Shown here in pieces: positions 39,113 to 49,647 of a stretch of DNA of 64,000 nt. The notes beneath the pieces were generated by a model. That model was not told the DNA's origin. It saw only the letters and a program-made list of their open reading frames with translations, and did no database searches. The position numbers and the translations under genes are program-made. The DNA lies in NCBI GenBank assembly GCA_946699065.1, contig CAMPDV010000132.1, forward strand, positions 124,001 to 188,000, given 5' to 3'. The stretch's first letter is position 1, and each line of letters begins with the position of its first letter. This stretch comes from Loxodes magnus. Its lineage: Eukaryota > Ciliophora > Karyorelictea > Loxodida > Loxodidae.

Positions 39113-40690
39113 TCAAGCTTCTTCTTGTTCTTTCTCTATCATATATTTTTATTTATTGTCTTGATGAATATTGTCTTTTTTTCCTTCTAGAAACTCTTCT
39201 AAAAGCTCATCTTGTAGTTCAAACATTTCAATACGCTTTTTTAGTAATTTAGAATGCAAATTTTTGATTAATTTGTCTATTTTAGGAATTTGATTCTTTG
39301 AAAAATGTTTGTTTAAATAGTTTTAGTCATAAAGAATTAGTTTCTTCTTGTCTTTTTCTTTAAAAGCTTTATGACTTTCAAGCTCCTCAATAATGTCTGC
39401 ATAGTATTAGCAATCAAAAATATGATCAGTTTCATCAAAGTCTTAGCCACATAAGTAAATAATGCTATATCTAACGTTAATGAGGCGATTACTAAGTGCT
39501 TATTGAAAATTATAAGAAAAAGTCCTCAATTTATAGATAGAAATAGTCTCTCTAATATAGTGTTTATTATATTTGGTATAAGTATTTTCAGGAAATACAC
39601 TTTATTTATTTTCTATTTAATCTATAATTCTTTTTGCTGTTGGCATAAGTGTATTCCTAGAGAGATATTCCATTAAGAATTTATGTTTTATTTTTTATTC
39701 TGTGAGCTTATAAAAATCCATCTTTCTCTAAACATGTGACATGTCAAAATTATACAAATCGATACATTTCTTTATATGTTTCTAGTATGGTAAATTAAAT
39801 TTAGTGCATTTTTCTAATAGAAAAGTAGTATCTGAGTTAGGATTTTCTTTGCTATATTACATTAATTTTTAATAAAAGTGCATTAAATTTTTAGTTGCTA
39901 TATGTGTAAAAGGAAGCCAGTTTAGGTCAATAAAGCATGACTCATTGAATGTGAATTCTTAAGATCTAAACGCCTATCTTGAGATAAGTCTTTACGATTT
40001 TGTTATCTTGTTTTTTATTCCTTTAATTCCAGAAATAGTAGCTCACGGAGTAATATCACTTCCATATTCAACTTTAGGCAAAAAAAAAGTTCTACAAAGA
40101 GTTTTGAAGCCGAGAGGGGATACTAATCCATATTTAGAAAGTATTGCAGTAGCTTTTTAAATAGCTACTCTGTATTTGGTAGCTACTGCTGTACAATGTA
40201 ATTTGTAATTTTACTTTATTCCTAACTAATATCTTAAATAGGTAACTTCATCTTTTTAAGCAATTGGAATCCCATTGAGCTTTATATTAATAGAAGGTTA
40301 GCTTTCTTTTCATTTATTTTTTTTCAAGAATTCTATTACTTCACATTTGGCTACATTAATTGTAAATTTACTCAATCAAAAACTGTAGATGTAGCTTGTA
40401 ATAATTTTTAGGCATTTTTCTAGGAAGAAGACAATTGGATTAAGTTGTCAGCGAAGGCTCGTACTACGAAAGTTTTAGATAATATTTGAAATCCTAATTT
40501 CTTCTGATTATCTTCTAAATATCTTATAACAATATCATAGTATAAAATTGCAAGTACAGATGCATGGCTACTTCCTTATAATACTCCATTGTTATAATTA
40601 ATTATTCTAGAAAAAATATTTAAACTTTTGTTTTAACTTATAGAAAAAGAAATTCAGTAGGATCAGGGTTGAAAGTTCTTCTAAGTACAA
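39113..40690 (-). mobile_element. LINE ORF2 3' half: reverse transcriptase palm/thumb and C-terminus
   Basis: Non-LTR reverse transcriptase by motif order: GVLQGSSHASVLAILYYDI (the conserved GxxQGxxxSP block) near 40600, RAFADNLIQL at about 40450 in place of F/YADD, then after a frameshift FTINVAKCEVIEF ('INxxKCE'), YLRYQLGI ('YLGxxI') and VEYGSDITPWATISG. The C-terminus has a zinc-type motif YLCGQDFDETDHIFDC and a Lys/Glu-rich tail ending ...KEQEEA and TGA 39115-39113. In-frame TGA reads as Trp in ITPW and YSFW, while the last TGA is a natural stop. RT motifs upstream of the QGS block are missing, so it is 5'-truncated as LINEs usually are. At least one frameshift and the ADN in the active-site box suggest it is dead. 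Confidence 0.85.
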
Positions 40691-40734
40691 AAAGATTTAT
40701 TTAAATTATTATTATATAATATAAAATGGATGTC

Positions 40735-40945
40735 GGCCGCCTCAGACAAATTAGTAGGCAATCTTGTGAGGTGTATACTGCATTGCGAGTAATCTTGCAA
40801 TAGATACCACCCCGGGAAAGGGTGGATAAGCTCAGAAGAGACAAGCCTAACTTGCCTGAGGGTTCTATCTAGAGTACGAAAGTTTGACTGATGGCCTGCT
40901 AATGACTAATTACTAATTCTTATTTGGACCCTATTAAAGGAGCCT
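40735..40945. ncRNA. GC-rich structured segment, unknown
   Basis: An abrupt GC-rich island. On the plus strand the helices CCACCC-CGGGAAA-GGGTGG and CTCAG...CTGAG (with inner CAAG-CCTAA-CTTG) are enclosed by ATAGATA...TATCTA, giving a three-way junction; TTGC-GAGTAATCTT-GCAA precedes it. This could be a catalytic or untranslated RNA of the adjoining truncated LINE, or an unrelated ncRNA gene. No match to a known ribozyme core was found. Confidence 0.45.
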
Positions 40946-41324
40946 GAAGCATTTTATTCAGGGTTTGAGAAGAATTTTAAATATGCAAATTAAATTTCAT
41001 TTTTAAGTTCAATTTATTCATTATTGCTATGGATGAAATTCAATATAGTTATTTGAATTAATTATTTTACTAAAATAAACATAAAAACGTACTCACAGAA
41101 TTATAATTTAGAATATTTTAGGATATAGCTATTTTAATTAAAAATCTATAAGAAAATGTATGATTATGATTTACCTTATAATTTAAATCATTTAAAGCAG
41201 CATTATTTATCTGAAATACTATAAATAATAAATATTAAAAAATATTATACGTTTTTTTATTCTAAATCACTTTATAATTACTTTATATTTATTTTATATT
41301 ATAAAATAACATAAAAATATTTAT

Positions 41325-41777
41325 TTAAGCGACTTCATCTTTTTTTGGTTTGTCATATATTATTTTATAAAGTGAGTTAATTCTCAATAATAGTCTTCTT
41401 CCTCAGATTGAACTTTTATTATATTTTGACTTCCTTCCACCGAGATTTACCTACATAAGCTTTCCTACGTCGAATCTGTATTGTATTTTGTTCCATTCTA
41501 TTGCTTCCATTAATGTTTGAGGTATTATTCGAAGGATTTGTTATTCTTTCCTTCTATATATTTTTGCTTTTCTTATGCAGTATATTCTAAATAATTTATT
41601 TCAAGCTTTTCGTTCTTCTATTTATCTTTTTAACCTAAAATTTCCAAAAGTTTCTTGCCTTATTACCTTGCTTCTTGCAATATCATTATCTTGTTATTCG
41701 TCTTCGATATGTATAGATTAATGCTTAATTTGCTCTTCTGTCTCTGTCTTCTCTACATCCATAAGATCATAGTTCAT
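41325..41777 (-). CDS. Candidate ORF, basic protein
   Basis: Not recognised. The minus strand from ATG 41777 reads MNYDLMDVEKTETEEQIKH, then basic helical sequence (KRQIEERKAWNKLFRIY, where W is TGA), then IIPQTLMEAIEWNKIQYRF and ends near KPKKDEVAQ. The plus-strand ORF at 41655-41981 is Phe/Leu-rich and is the antisense shadow. Surrounded by LINE pieces on the same strand, it may be a retroelement segment. The 3' end is not defined. Confidence 0.4.
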
Positions 41778-42139
41778 CTTACTTTATATTTCAATTATTT
41801 TTCAGAATTTATTCTTAGTAGTCTTTATCCAATCTTCGGATTTATTGAGTATACTTGCCAATCAGAAAACCTACTTACGATTCTTATTTTAGTCTGTCAT
41901 TTTATTTTTTTAGTTAAACAATTTTGTAAAATAGAACACAGACTTTGTTTGAAAGCTATCGGACTGCCTTCTAGAGTTTAAGCCTTTTACTTTGTGGATG
42001 TTAAAGATCAATTTATATTTCTTGGTGTATTTTGTTAGTCTAGTTTGGAGATTGTTTATTTTAATAATAAAAATAAGATAAAAAAATTTTCAATACTTTG
42101 AGTATTGGGACATAATTGCACTATTTATAGATATATTTC

Positions 42140-42740
42140 ATGGAAATTATGTTAAGCATAAGAGTTTATGTAAGTTTATAATCAACCTCTAGTTAATTCT
42201 TTCTGCTCCCGTTTTTTTTCTATACTTGTTCTTAGTTGTGTTTTCGCATTTCATCTTTCTTCTTATTTTCACCTTTCTTCTTATTTATTTTTCACATAAC
42301 TTTTACTTAAATTTCTTTCTTAAATTATGTTTTCTTTTTCTCTTTGGTTTATCTTTTTGCTTTAACTATCTAATATTTTTTATTTCTACTATTTTTTAAG
42401 CACTTTTTGATGAAAATATTAAACCTTTTATCAATCTTAGGAACTTTATTTTTACAAAATTGAATTAATATAATTTCAACCATACAGAATATGATTTTCA
42501 TAGCCTTTGTCATAAAATATTAATAGACTAGATAATTCCAAAAAGATATCTTTATAGAAATTACATTCAAATATATGATCAATTTCATCTTTCGCTGAAC
42601 CACATGTCCAATTAATTCCATTTTATATGTTAATGTATTGAAACTAAGTTCATATAAGAAATAATAGATGAATTACCTCAGTTTGAAAATAGAAATAATG
42701 TTTTATATTAGATGTTTGTTAAACTTAGTGTAAGTTATTC
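42140..42740 (-). mobile_element. LINE ORF2 C-terminal fragment
   Basis: The minus strand reads INWTCGSAKDEIDHIFECNFYKD, aligning with the C-terminal zinc-type motif of the LINE at 39113-40690 (IIYLCGQDFDETDHIFDCQYYAD). Before it, KHYFYFQTEVIHLLF aligns in position with the region preceding that motif. After it comes a Lys/Gln-rich tail. No reverse transcriptase domain is present. It is a second, diverged member of the same LINE family, truncated and probably frameshifted. Confidence 0.6.
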
Positions 42741-42743
42741 CAA

Positions 42744-43290
42744 GAAATTAACTTTGATTATTTAAAATAGAGATATGAAGAATATTAATATAGAGACTAA
42801 ATAACAAGACTATCTAAATATTATGAAATAGATATTAATAAATAGAAATATAATAGTAACATAAATACTTTTAAGGAATAGATCAAAAGTAAATATCAAC
42901 ATTAATATTATGAAGTAATTATTTAAAGACTAAAAAGAATTCTCACTGCAGAGTTATTTATAGAATAATTATAATAGGAATATCTTCTATAATTTACCTA
43001 TCAGAAGTAAACTATATCGAAAAGAAATAATTACTATATACAGACTCAGAACTTTAAACTATAATTTTCGGAATACCTTTAAGACCAACATTATTTAATT
43101 GAGAATCTACATTTAATCTGAGAAAAATTTGATTAATTTGAGAATATTCTGAATGGAGAATGCTATATAGACATGCGAGAATGGATAATAGAAAATATTG
43201 GATAATAAGACATTTGAAGAATAATAACCTATGATCAAAACTGTATAAATTAATTTAAAAAACAAATTAGAATATATTGATCTACAAATT
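42744..43290 (+). CDS. Candidate ORF, Tyr/Gln-rich protein
   Basis: Not recognised. One plus-strand frame reads EINFDYLKQRYEEYQYRD and continues with charged, helical composition (SEYLQDQHYLIENLHLIWEK; CYIDMREWIIENIG). No start was chosen. It ends in A+T-rich sequence before an acidic low-complexity ORF in another phase; the two may be exons of one gene. Composition is the only evidence. Confidence 0.3.
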
Positions 43291-43344
43291 AATATTTTCC
43301 ATTAGATATCGCTTAAAAGGAGATTAGAATTAATCGAATAAAAA

Positions 43345-43620
43345 ATGATAAGAAAGAACTGAGATTAAGAGAAAAGAAATGAAAGACAAAAGGATGAAGA
43401 GAATGAAGAAAATGAAGAAAATGAAGAAAATGAGGAAGAGAAATAAGAGAAAAGAACAAGAGCGAGATTAGAAGGAACAAACTGATGAAGAAGATAAAAT
43501 GAAAGTGTGAAGAATTGTAAACTTTTAAATAACATTTTAACATCTTTAATTGAAGGAAGCATCACCAAAAACCAAAAGATATCACAAAATTCTTTAGTTT
43601 AATTTAAATAATATCCTTTA
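43345..43620 (+). CDS. Acidic low-complexity ORF with (EEN)n repeats
   Basis: The plus strand from ATG 43345 reads a basic start, then a GAA/GAG-GAA-AAT triplet-repeat tract at about 43396-43440 encoding DEENEENEENEENEEEK, then a basic RTRARLEG. The overlapping minus-strand ORFs (43313-43568) are Phe/Ser-rich mirror images. The tract is a nine-base tandem repeat, prone to length change. Function unknown. Confidence 0.35.
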
Positions 43621-44250
43621 CTTTAATAAATCTCTATAATTAATCTATTTTAAATCTTTTTATTGTAGGTAAAAGTCTTAGTGATCTTTTAAGTCTAATT
43701 CAATAAAAATGAAGTTTAAAATCAACATCAAAATGTTAGAATTACTAAAAGAATTCTTTTCATTACACTCTATTTATAATAAGAGAAAAAACAAATAAAA
43801 TAATGCTTTCAGAAAATTACAAAATCATATTAATCTCATTAAAGATATTTCAATAAAAGAGAAAGAATCTAGACAACAACATATAGAAATTAGATTTTAT
43901 CAAGAAAAATCTAATTTTTATTCCTAAACATTCTATCTTTTCCATAACTTAACTAGTATATAGGTTATAAGATATATAAAAAGGTTTAAAAATATGTTTT
44001 TGAAAAGATTCTATTTATTTTATTAATATATCATCACGAAATATAAAAATAAGCAATTTTTAAAGTATTAATTGCATAGATTATAATTAGTCTGTTAGTA
44101 TTATTTTTATATTTATTTAAAATAGTTAGTTGTAAATAAATAATCTCATATAAATAAAAGAATGGAAATTTAGTTTATTAAATATGAACTATATATCTCT
44201 TAGATATCTTAAAAACTAATTTTTAGTAATTAAGAAATGGATGAGGGTAT
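43620..44250. other. No gene recognised
   Basis: A+T-rich spacer before the tRNA pair, with no motif recognised. Confidence 0.4.
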
Positions 44251-44258
44251 AATTAAAA

Positions 44259-44331
44259 GGGGATCTAGCTCAAATGGTAGAGCGCTCGTTTCGCATACGA
44301 GAGGCAACGGGATCGATACCCGTGTTCTCCA
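44259..44331 (+). tRNA. tRNA-Ala (CGC)
   Basis: A 73-nt cloverleaf starting GGGGATC. The anticodon stem CTCGT/ACGAG encloses TTCGCAT with anticodon CGC. The G3:U70 wobble pair, the alanine identity element, is present in the acceptor stem (GGGGATC with GTTCTCC), which also has one U-U mismatch at the sixth pair. The T arm is ACGGG-ATCGATA-CCCGT and the discriminator base is A. Followed by ATTTTTA, a weak polymerase III terminator. Confidence 0.93.
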
Positions 44332-44407
44332 TTTTTATGAAAGTAAAATGATAAATAAACTATAGCAATATTAGTTATTTTTAAATAAATTATATAATAA
44401 TAAATAA

Positions 44408-44480
44408 GCTGGTTTAGCTCAGTCGGTAGAGCGCCAGCCTTTTAAGCTGGTGGTCAAGGGTTCAAGTCCCTTAGTCGGCG
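44408..44480 (+). tRNA. tRNA-Lys (UUU)
   Basis: A 73-nt cloverleaf, GCTGGTTTAGCTCAGTCGG at the 5' end, anticodon stem CCAGC/GCTGG around CTTTTAA (anticodon TTT), T arm AAGGG-TTCAAGT-CCCTT and discriminator G. TTTTT follows immediately at 44481. It lies 76 bases downstream of tRNA-Ala on the same strand. A truncated relative lies at 25160-25218. Confidence 0.95.
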
Positions 44481-44830
44481 TTTTTATCATCTAATAAAAC
44501 TTTTAAAATGATAATTTAAAAATAGAAATTTCAACAACCTATAATAGATCTATAAAACAGTAATAAAAAGAATTTAATTAAACTTAAATAGAAATATTTT
44601 ATATTCTAAATTTGAAAGAATAGATTACTACAAAAAGTTAAAAAAAATAATAAGTTTTTAAGTTTTTGTATAAAGGCAAATGTTGAGATTTATAAAGAAA
44701 TTTGGGGAAATAAGTGTATACAATTTTTATTTTTTAATTAAAAATTAACAAACTAGAAAAATTGATTGAATAGCTTGACCTATAATTCCCCTCTATAGAA
44801 GAATCACTAAGTAAAATCTAATCGTAAATA

Positions 44831-45259
44831 GTAATTAAATTTGAATAAATTGATAAATAATTTAACGAAGTCCCTCGAATATTCCAATTTCATTTTTCTA
44901 AATTTGAATATCAAATAAAGTAACTTTAAAAAAATAAGAATAATAACAAGTAATAATCTAAAAATAATTTGATTAGTAATCGAGTATCCCAATGGCAATC
45001 AAATCGTAATTCTAATAATAAGAAACAAAGTAGATTAAATTCTATTGGAGAAAAATACGGTGCTATATATGTTAAAGGAACCACTGCTGGAGAAATTGCT
45101 GAAAGAAACCAGAAATAGAAAGAAATAATGAGAATAAAATCCTAGAAGAACTATTTCGCTTTTGACCAACAAGGACAGGATAAATTTACAGAAATAAATT
45201 TTACAACTCAAAAGCTAACGACTTTAATAACTGGAAGAAGGAACCTGAAGGACAATTGA
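44831..45259 (+). CDS. Candidate ORF, Asn/Gln/Lys-rich protein
   Basis: Not recognised. The frame in phase with 45047 reads ...RVSQWQSNRNSNNKKQSRL then GEKYGAIYVKGTTAGEIAER, then KNYFAFDQQGQDKFTEINFT and ends at TGA 45257-45259. The 5' end is undefined. The minus-strand ORF at 44807-44998 is its hydrophobic antisense. It stops directly before a GC-rich island at 45265. Confidence 0.35.
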
Positions 45260-45264
45260 ATTTC

Positions 45265-45655
45265 GGGAAGGAGACAAGGATGGCGGACTAAAAAAGTCCT
45301 ACGACATCCTTTAGTTTAGGAGAGAGTAGGAGAAAATGTAAGCTATCTGTAAAGCTCTCCCTAAGAACTATAAAATTTAATTTTTTTTAATCTGATCAAA
45401 CTTTCTAGTCTTATGATAAGGTCAAGTTCCTATTCGCTGATAAGTCCCATGTTAGAGTCGACCTCATCAAGTGAACGAAATCTTTCCGATTATCCACTCT
45501 TGCTAGCGGCTTAAATTGTATAAATTCATATTATGGAACTCCAGGCCGAAGCTTATTGAATTAAGCAGCAGAATATCGGCGTTATATGCATTAAGAGAGT
45601 GTTCTGGGTTGTCTAGCTGGAAAGAAGTTTCCTGTCCCTCGAAAGAGAAATTTTT
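45265..45655. other. GC-rich island, possible structured RNA
   Basis: A block of mixed composition bounded by A+T-rich DNA. Local pairings are possible (GGACT...AGTCC at 45285-45294; AGCGG and CCGCT type arms less clear). It contains CTGATAAGTCCCATG and later GAACGAAATC, superficially like pieces of a hammerhead core but not in a foldable arrangement that I can draw. It precedes an ORF1 retroelement by about 0.8 kb and could be an element 5' region. Confidence 0.3.
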
Positions 45656-46483
45656 TGAGTTTATAATTAATTAATTGTAAAACGCTTATTACTCTTTAGG
45701 ATATCTTTCAAATATTTATTAAGCTGATTTGAAAAGATTTTTATTATGTTTGGAGAAATCTAAATGCTTCAGTATTAATAAATATTAGAAAATAATCCGC
45801 ATTTCAGTTAAATTCCTAAAATCAAGATAGGCAAAAAGAAAACAAGTAGAATTGTCATAGAATAATATAAAACTAAGGGAGACTTTGAAGTTTTTTGTAA
45901 AGGAAATTATTTTAAATAACTTTAAGTAATTACCCAGCGATGAACCTAATTGAAGATGGTATCAGTATAATTCGTTATTTCTATTATTATATAGAAGTAT
46001 TAATAAAATATAATAATTAAAAAATATTAAATTTTAATTAATTTTTTAGAATAAATTAAAATACTTTCCTTTAAATAAATTAATATAAAATTTATTAAAA
46101 ATAAATAAGAGCTTAATAAGCAGCTTAATTATAAACATTAAACTAATATCTATTTCAACTAATTCTATTATTTTATTTTACTTTTATTTCATTAAACTAA
46201 ATCTTTTTTATTTTAATTAATACTATAAATAATAAAATCTATTAGTCTAATTTTAGTTTAATAATGGATTAAAAAGTTGAAAAAATTGCAAAAAATAATT
46301 TGATTCTTAAAAAATTCTAAAGATACTTTAATGTAGTTATTTAAAATAAAAAATATATATAAGATGTCTTATAAGAAATAATAGAACTTTGAACAAAATA
46401 TTTAAACAGGAAAATACTCTAAAAATAAAAAAGCGAAATAATTACAATGAGTGAAAGTGAGAAATATGATTGATAAATAGTTT

Positions 46484-47130
46484 ATGTTCAAAAATAGATA
46501 CCTCACTGATAAAGTAGAAAAATTAGAAAAACTAATAACTTCTTTACTTGAGAAACAATATTAATAATCATAAGAAATAGAAGACAAACTGGAACAAAGA
46601 ATTCTTTAAATTTAATAATAAATTCAGGTTACGCCATTTTCGTTTTAACAGAATTAATCAGATCCTATGGAAATAGAAAATGAAGCCTCAAATTAAAATA
46701 ACCAGTAAATGTTTATTTAAAATAAGTAGTAAATTTAAATTAAGTAAGGGCTACAGGAATAATATTTTAAAAGAAGAATAAAATGCTACGTGTGCAATAA
46801 TAACACCAATGAAAATACTACTACTAACTAATCGAAATTTAAAGAAAGAATAAATAAGATATTTTTAGAAAACTATTAAGGATATATCCAACATAAAGTG
46901 GAAACATTTATAGAAATTTTTTTTTAATCATGTCTTAATCTTTGGAGAAATAATTAGGAACGAAACGTGCAAAATCAAAACTATTCAAAATATTAAAGGA
47001 TGAGGCACTAATGAAGTGCTACACCGCCTAACTAAGCCTAGTAGGAATTCAAGACAAACTAATGGAGACAAACTGATAGAATAGGTCAGATGGCTAACTA
47101 CTAAGCCTTTAGCAAAGCTTTTTAACTTTA
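46484..47130 (+). mobile_element. Retroelement ORF1 copy (coiled coil + partial zinc knuckle)
   Basis: From ATG 46484 the frame reads MFKNRYLTDKVEKLEKLITS, a coiled coil, then a Gln/Asn-rich linker with DPMEIENEA, then KRRIKCYVCNNNTNENTTT, where C-x2-C is followed by no His/Cys in the expected positions, so the CCHC knuckle is broken or diverged. The layout equals that of the ORF1 at 27165-28108. It runs to the left boundary of the duplicated segment at 47148. Confidence 0.55.
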
Positions 47131-47955
47131 ACTTTAACTATTATTTTTTATGTGTCCTTTTAAACGCAAATAAATCTAAGTTAGGTTTTTTAAGAAATTA
47201 TTTATTTTTACCTTTTTTCTATTTTGGTATCTTCAACATCTTTATTTTTAATGTTTCCTAACCTTCTACACAGTCAGCATATAATTGATCTTACTTTTAT
47301 TACTTGATTAATTATCTAATTTTTTTAGATTTTATTAGTATTTAAGTTTGATTAAGCAATCTCCATTAGATTGTGTATAGCTTTAATCATAAGTTATTAA
47401 TGGCTTATTTAATTAAGATTTCTAATTTATTATATTTTATTTTCTGTTTTTTTTCTTAATAAATAGAAGTGTAGAAGCTTTTAAGCTAAATTCTGTATTA
47501 AAGATTTTATTATAATTTAGAGTTACTTAATTTTAAAGTAAATACTGCTTATTTGCTTATTAATTGCTAAACATTTAAACAAACATTAGAAAAAAATGAA
47601 TGCTATTATTTTTACTTTTTAGATTCATGCACTTCTCTCATTATTTATAGAAAAGATTAAAAAATTTGGTCTAATTATTGAGATAAAGGTAAGTTATTAA
47701 AGTCTTGTAGTTAGGTTATCTATGATTTGAAGGGTTGTAAATCTTAAAATTTAGTGTTATCTCAGTTTGATGAGCTAATAATTTTATAAGGAAAGAGTTG
47801 TAAATAAGTAATAAATTGTAGGATGAAATGAAGTAAAAATTTGATTAGAAAGTTTTAACAAACTAAATGAAAAATGAAATATAAATAGGATAGTAAAGAT
47901 AAAAATAAGAATAATAGAATAAAAGAATTTTTATAAAAAATTTAATCATTCACAA

Positions 47956-49032
47956 TCAAAAAGTAAAGCTATATATCTTGCAAACAACTGAACTATTGTA
48001 TACTGCATTAAAAATTTTATCTTTTCAAATTGGAGATTTAAGCAATTATTTAAAAAGATTGGAGTGATAAAAAATATAACAGTTACTTTTTAGAACTTAT
48101 TTGTTCAATGGGTTTTTGACAATAGCATTTTTTTCTATAATGCTAAAATTTGGTTTTTTCCATAAATCTAAGGTAATTTAGTCATTTTATCTCGATGTTT
48201 ATTCATTTAAAAGATTTTTTTTTATTCTATTAGTTACTATCTATCTCAGGTGAAATAATTATTTAAGCAATTTTTATTCTTTAGAATTAAATATTTTGCT
48301 TGCTGCCAATCTTTATAATTTTTTTATTATTTAGTATTTCTTTAGGTATCTTATTTATATTTATGTATCTTTTATTTCAACTTGTTATTTCTTGTTACAT
48401 ATTTTACTTCTTTTTGATTTTTTTAAACTTAATTGATTATTAATTTTATTTGCTTTTTTATCTTCTTCATAGTATCTTGTCTAATTTTTTGATAGTTTTC
48501 ACATCATCATATTGCCAAATTACTTAACTTTACACATATATAAAACTTTTTGTTTAATTTCTGTGAAGGCTTTTGATTATTTTTCTGTTGGAGCTAAGCT
48601 TTTGTTTATACCAAAGTGAATTAGGTAGTTATTATTACTATCGTATTAATTTATATTTCTCTTCTTGTTAAATATAAAAAGTTTAATATTATTATTTTTT
48701 ATGTTATAGAATTTATTAATTTATTGTTAATCAAATAAAACAGTTAGAATAAGTCCAGTTGCTGATATTCGTACTTAATCTATATATTATCCAAATTCTC
48801 TTACAATACTGAAGAGTTCCATTAATGCAAACGTTATTTTATTTTTGCTATGCTTAAGAAGTAACGTTTAAAATGTCTCTCTATAATCGATAGATTATTC
48901 CTATTTCTTAGATGAAGTTTTCTATTTTATTCTCTTTATTTTCTTAAAAAAATTGCTCATTAATAAAATTTTATTTTCTGCTAATTTTATTATTTCATCT
49001 TATTTTTCTTGCTTTTTCTCACCATTAGACAT
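47956..49032 (-). CDS. Unknown protein, duplicated gene (358 residues)
   Basis: Not recognised. From ATG 49032 (MSNGEKKQEKQDEIIKLAEN) the minus-strand frame runs to TGA 47958-47956. It has a basic charged N-terminus, a middle with MELFSIVREFGQYIDQVRIS, a Lys-rich segment and a hydrophobic/aromatic C-terminus. The second copy (60698-61681) differs in length by 93 bases, a multiple of three, and keeps the same start and end signals, which supports this frame as coding. In-frame TGA reads as Trp in NMMMWKLSK. It lies downstream of the RING-Kelch gene on the same strand, with about 600 bases between them. Confidence 0.55.
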
Positions 49033-49647
49033 ACCTTCTAAAAACTTTATTTGGATGTAACTGAGTATAGTTTAATGATCAATCATATTAATCTCGAAAA
49101 ATTATTATATTTAAGTTTTTATCGAGAGTATAAGAGTTATAATGGTTCGATTTCATTATTGGCTATGGGACATTTTTAAGTATATATAGTAGTTAGTTTA
49201 AATGATTAAAGGAAATAATGTATTTTAGATTTGAAAATGTTAAATTGGTGATAGTAGTTATGACTTAATTAGTATTAGATATAGGTATAGCTTAATTATA
49301 ATTTGATAATAGTTTTGATTTGATTAGATAAATAATAGAGTAATATAAGTAGTACTTGTATAATTTAAATATAAGAATGTATTTAAAGATAGTTTTTTTG
49401 ACTGTGTTAAATATGTTTTGATATATTATAAGCTGTATGTTTGTATCTGAATAATGATAATATTTGAATAATAGATTTTTTGAGATGTTTAGATAAAATT
49501 TGATTCTTTATTTATTTCAGACACTTTATATATTTTAATAAGTAGTAGTATATTTACCTAATTATAGATCTTTAAACTAATTCTTTACATATTAAATTAT
49601 TATTATTATAAATACTATTAATAATCTAGATATTATTATTATGCTTA
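49033..49647. other. Spacer between duplicated genes, no gene seen
   Basis: Conserved between both duplication copies but A+T-rich and without a readable protein. It probably holds the 3' flank of the RING-Kelch gene and the promoter of the downstream gene. Confidence 0.45.

Noticed and set aside
41655..41981. Plus-strand 108-codon ORF, membrane-like
   Set aside because: Antisense of a charged minus-strand reading (MNYDLMDVEK...); its hydrophobicity is explained by A-rich codons on the other strand.
43313..43568. Two minus-strand Phe/Ser-rich ORFs
   Set aside because: Mirror of the plus-strand GAA/AAT triplet repeat encoding an acidic tract.
45430..45490. Hammerhead ribozyme-like strings CTGATAAGTCCC and CGAAAT
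   Set aside because: The core has CTGATAA instead of CTGATGA, and I could not draw stems II and III with correct spacing.
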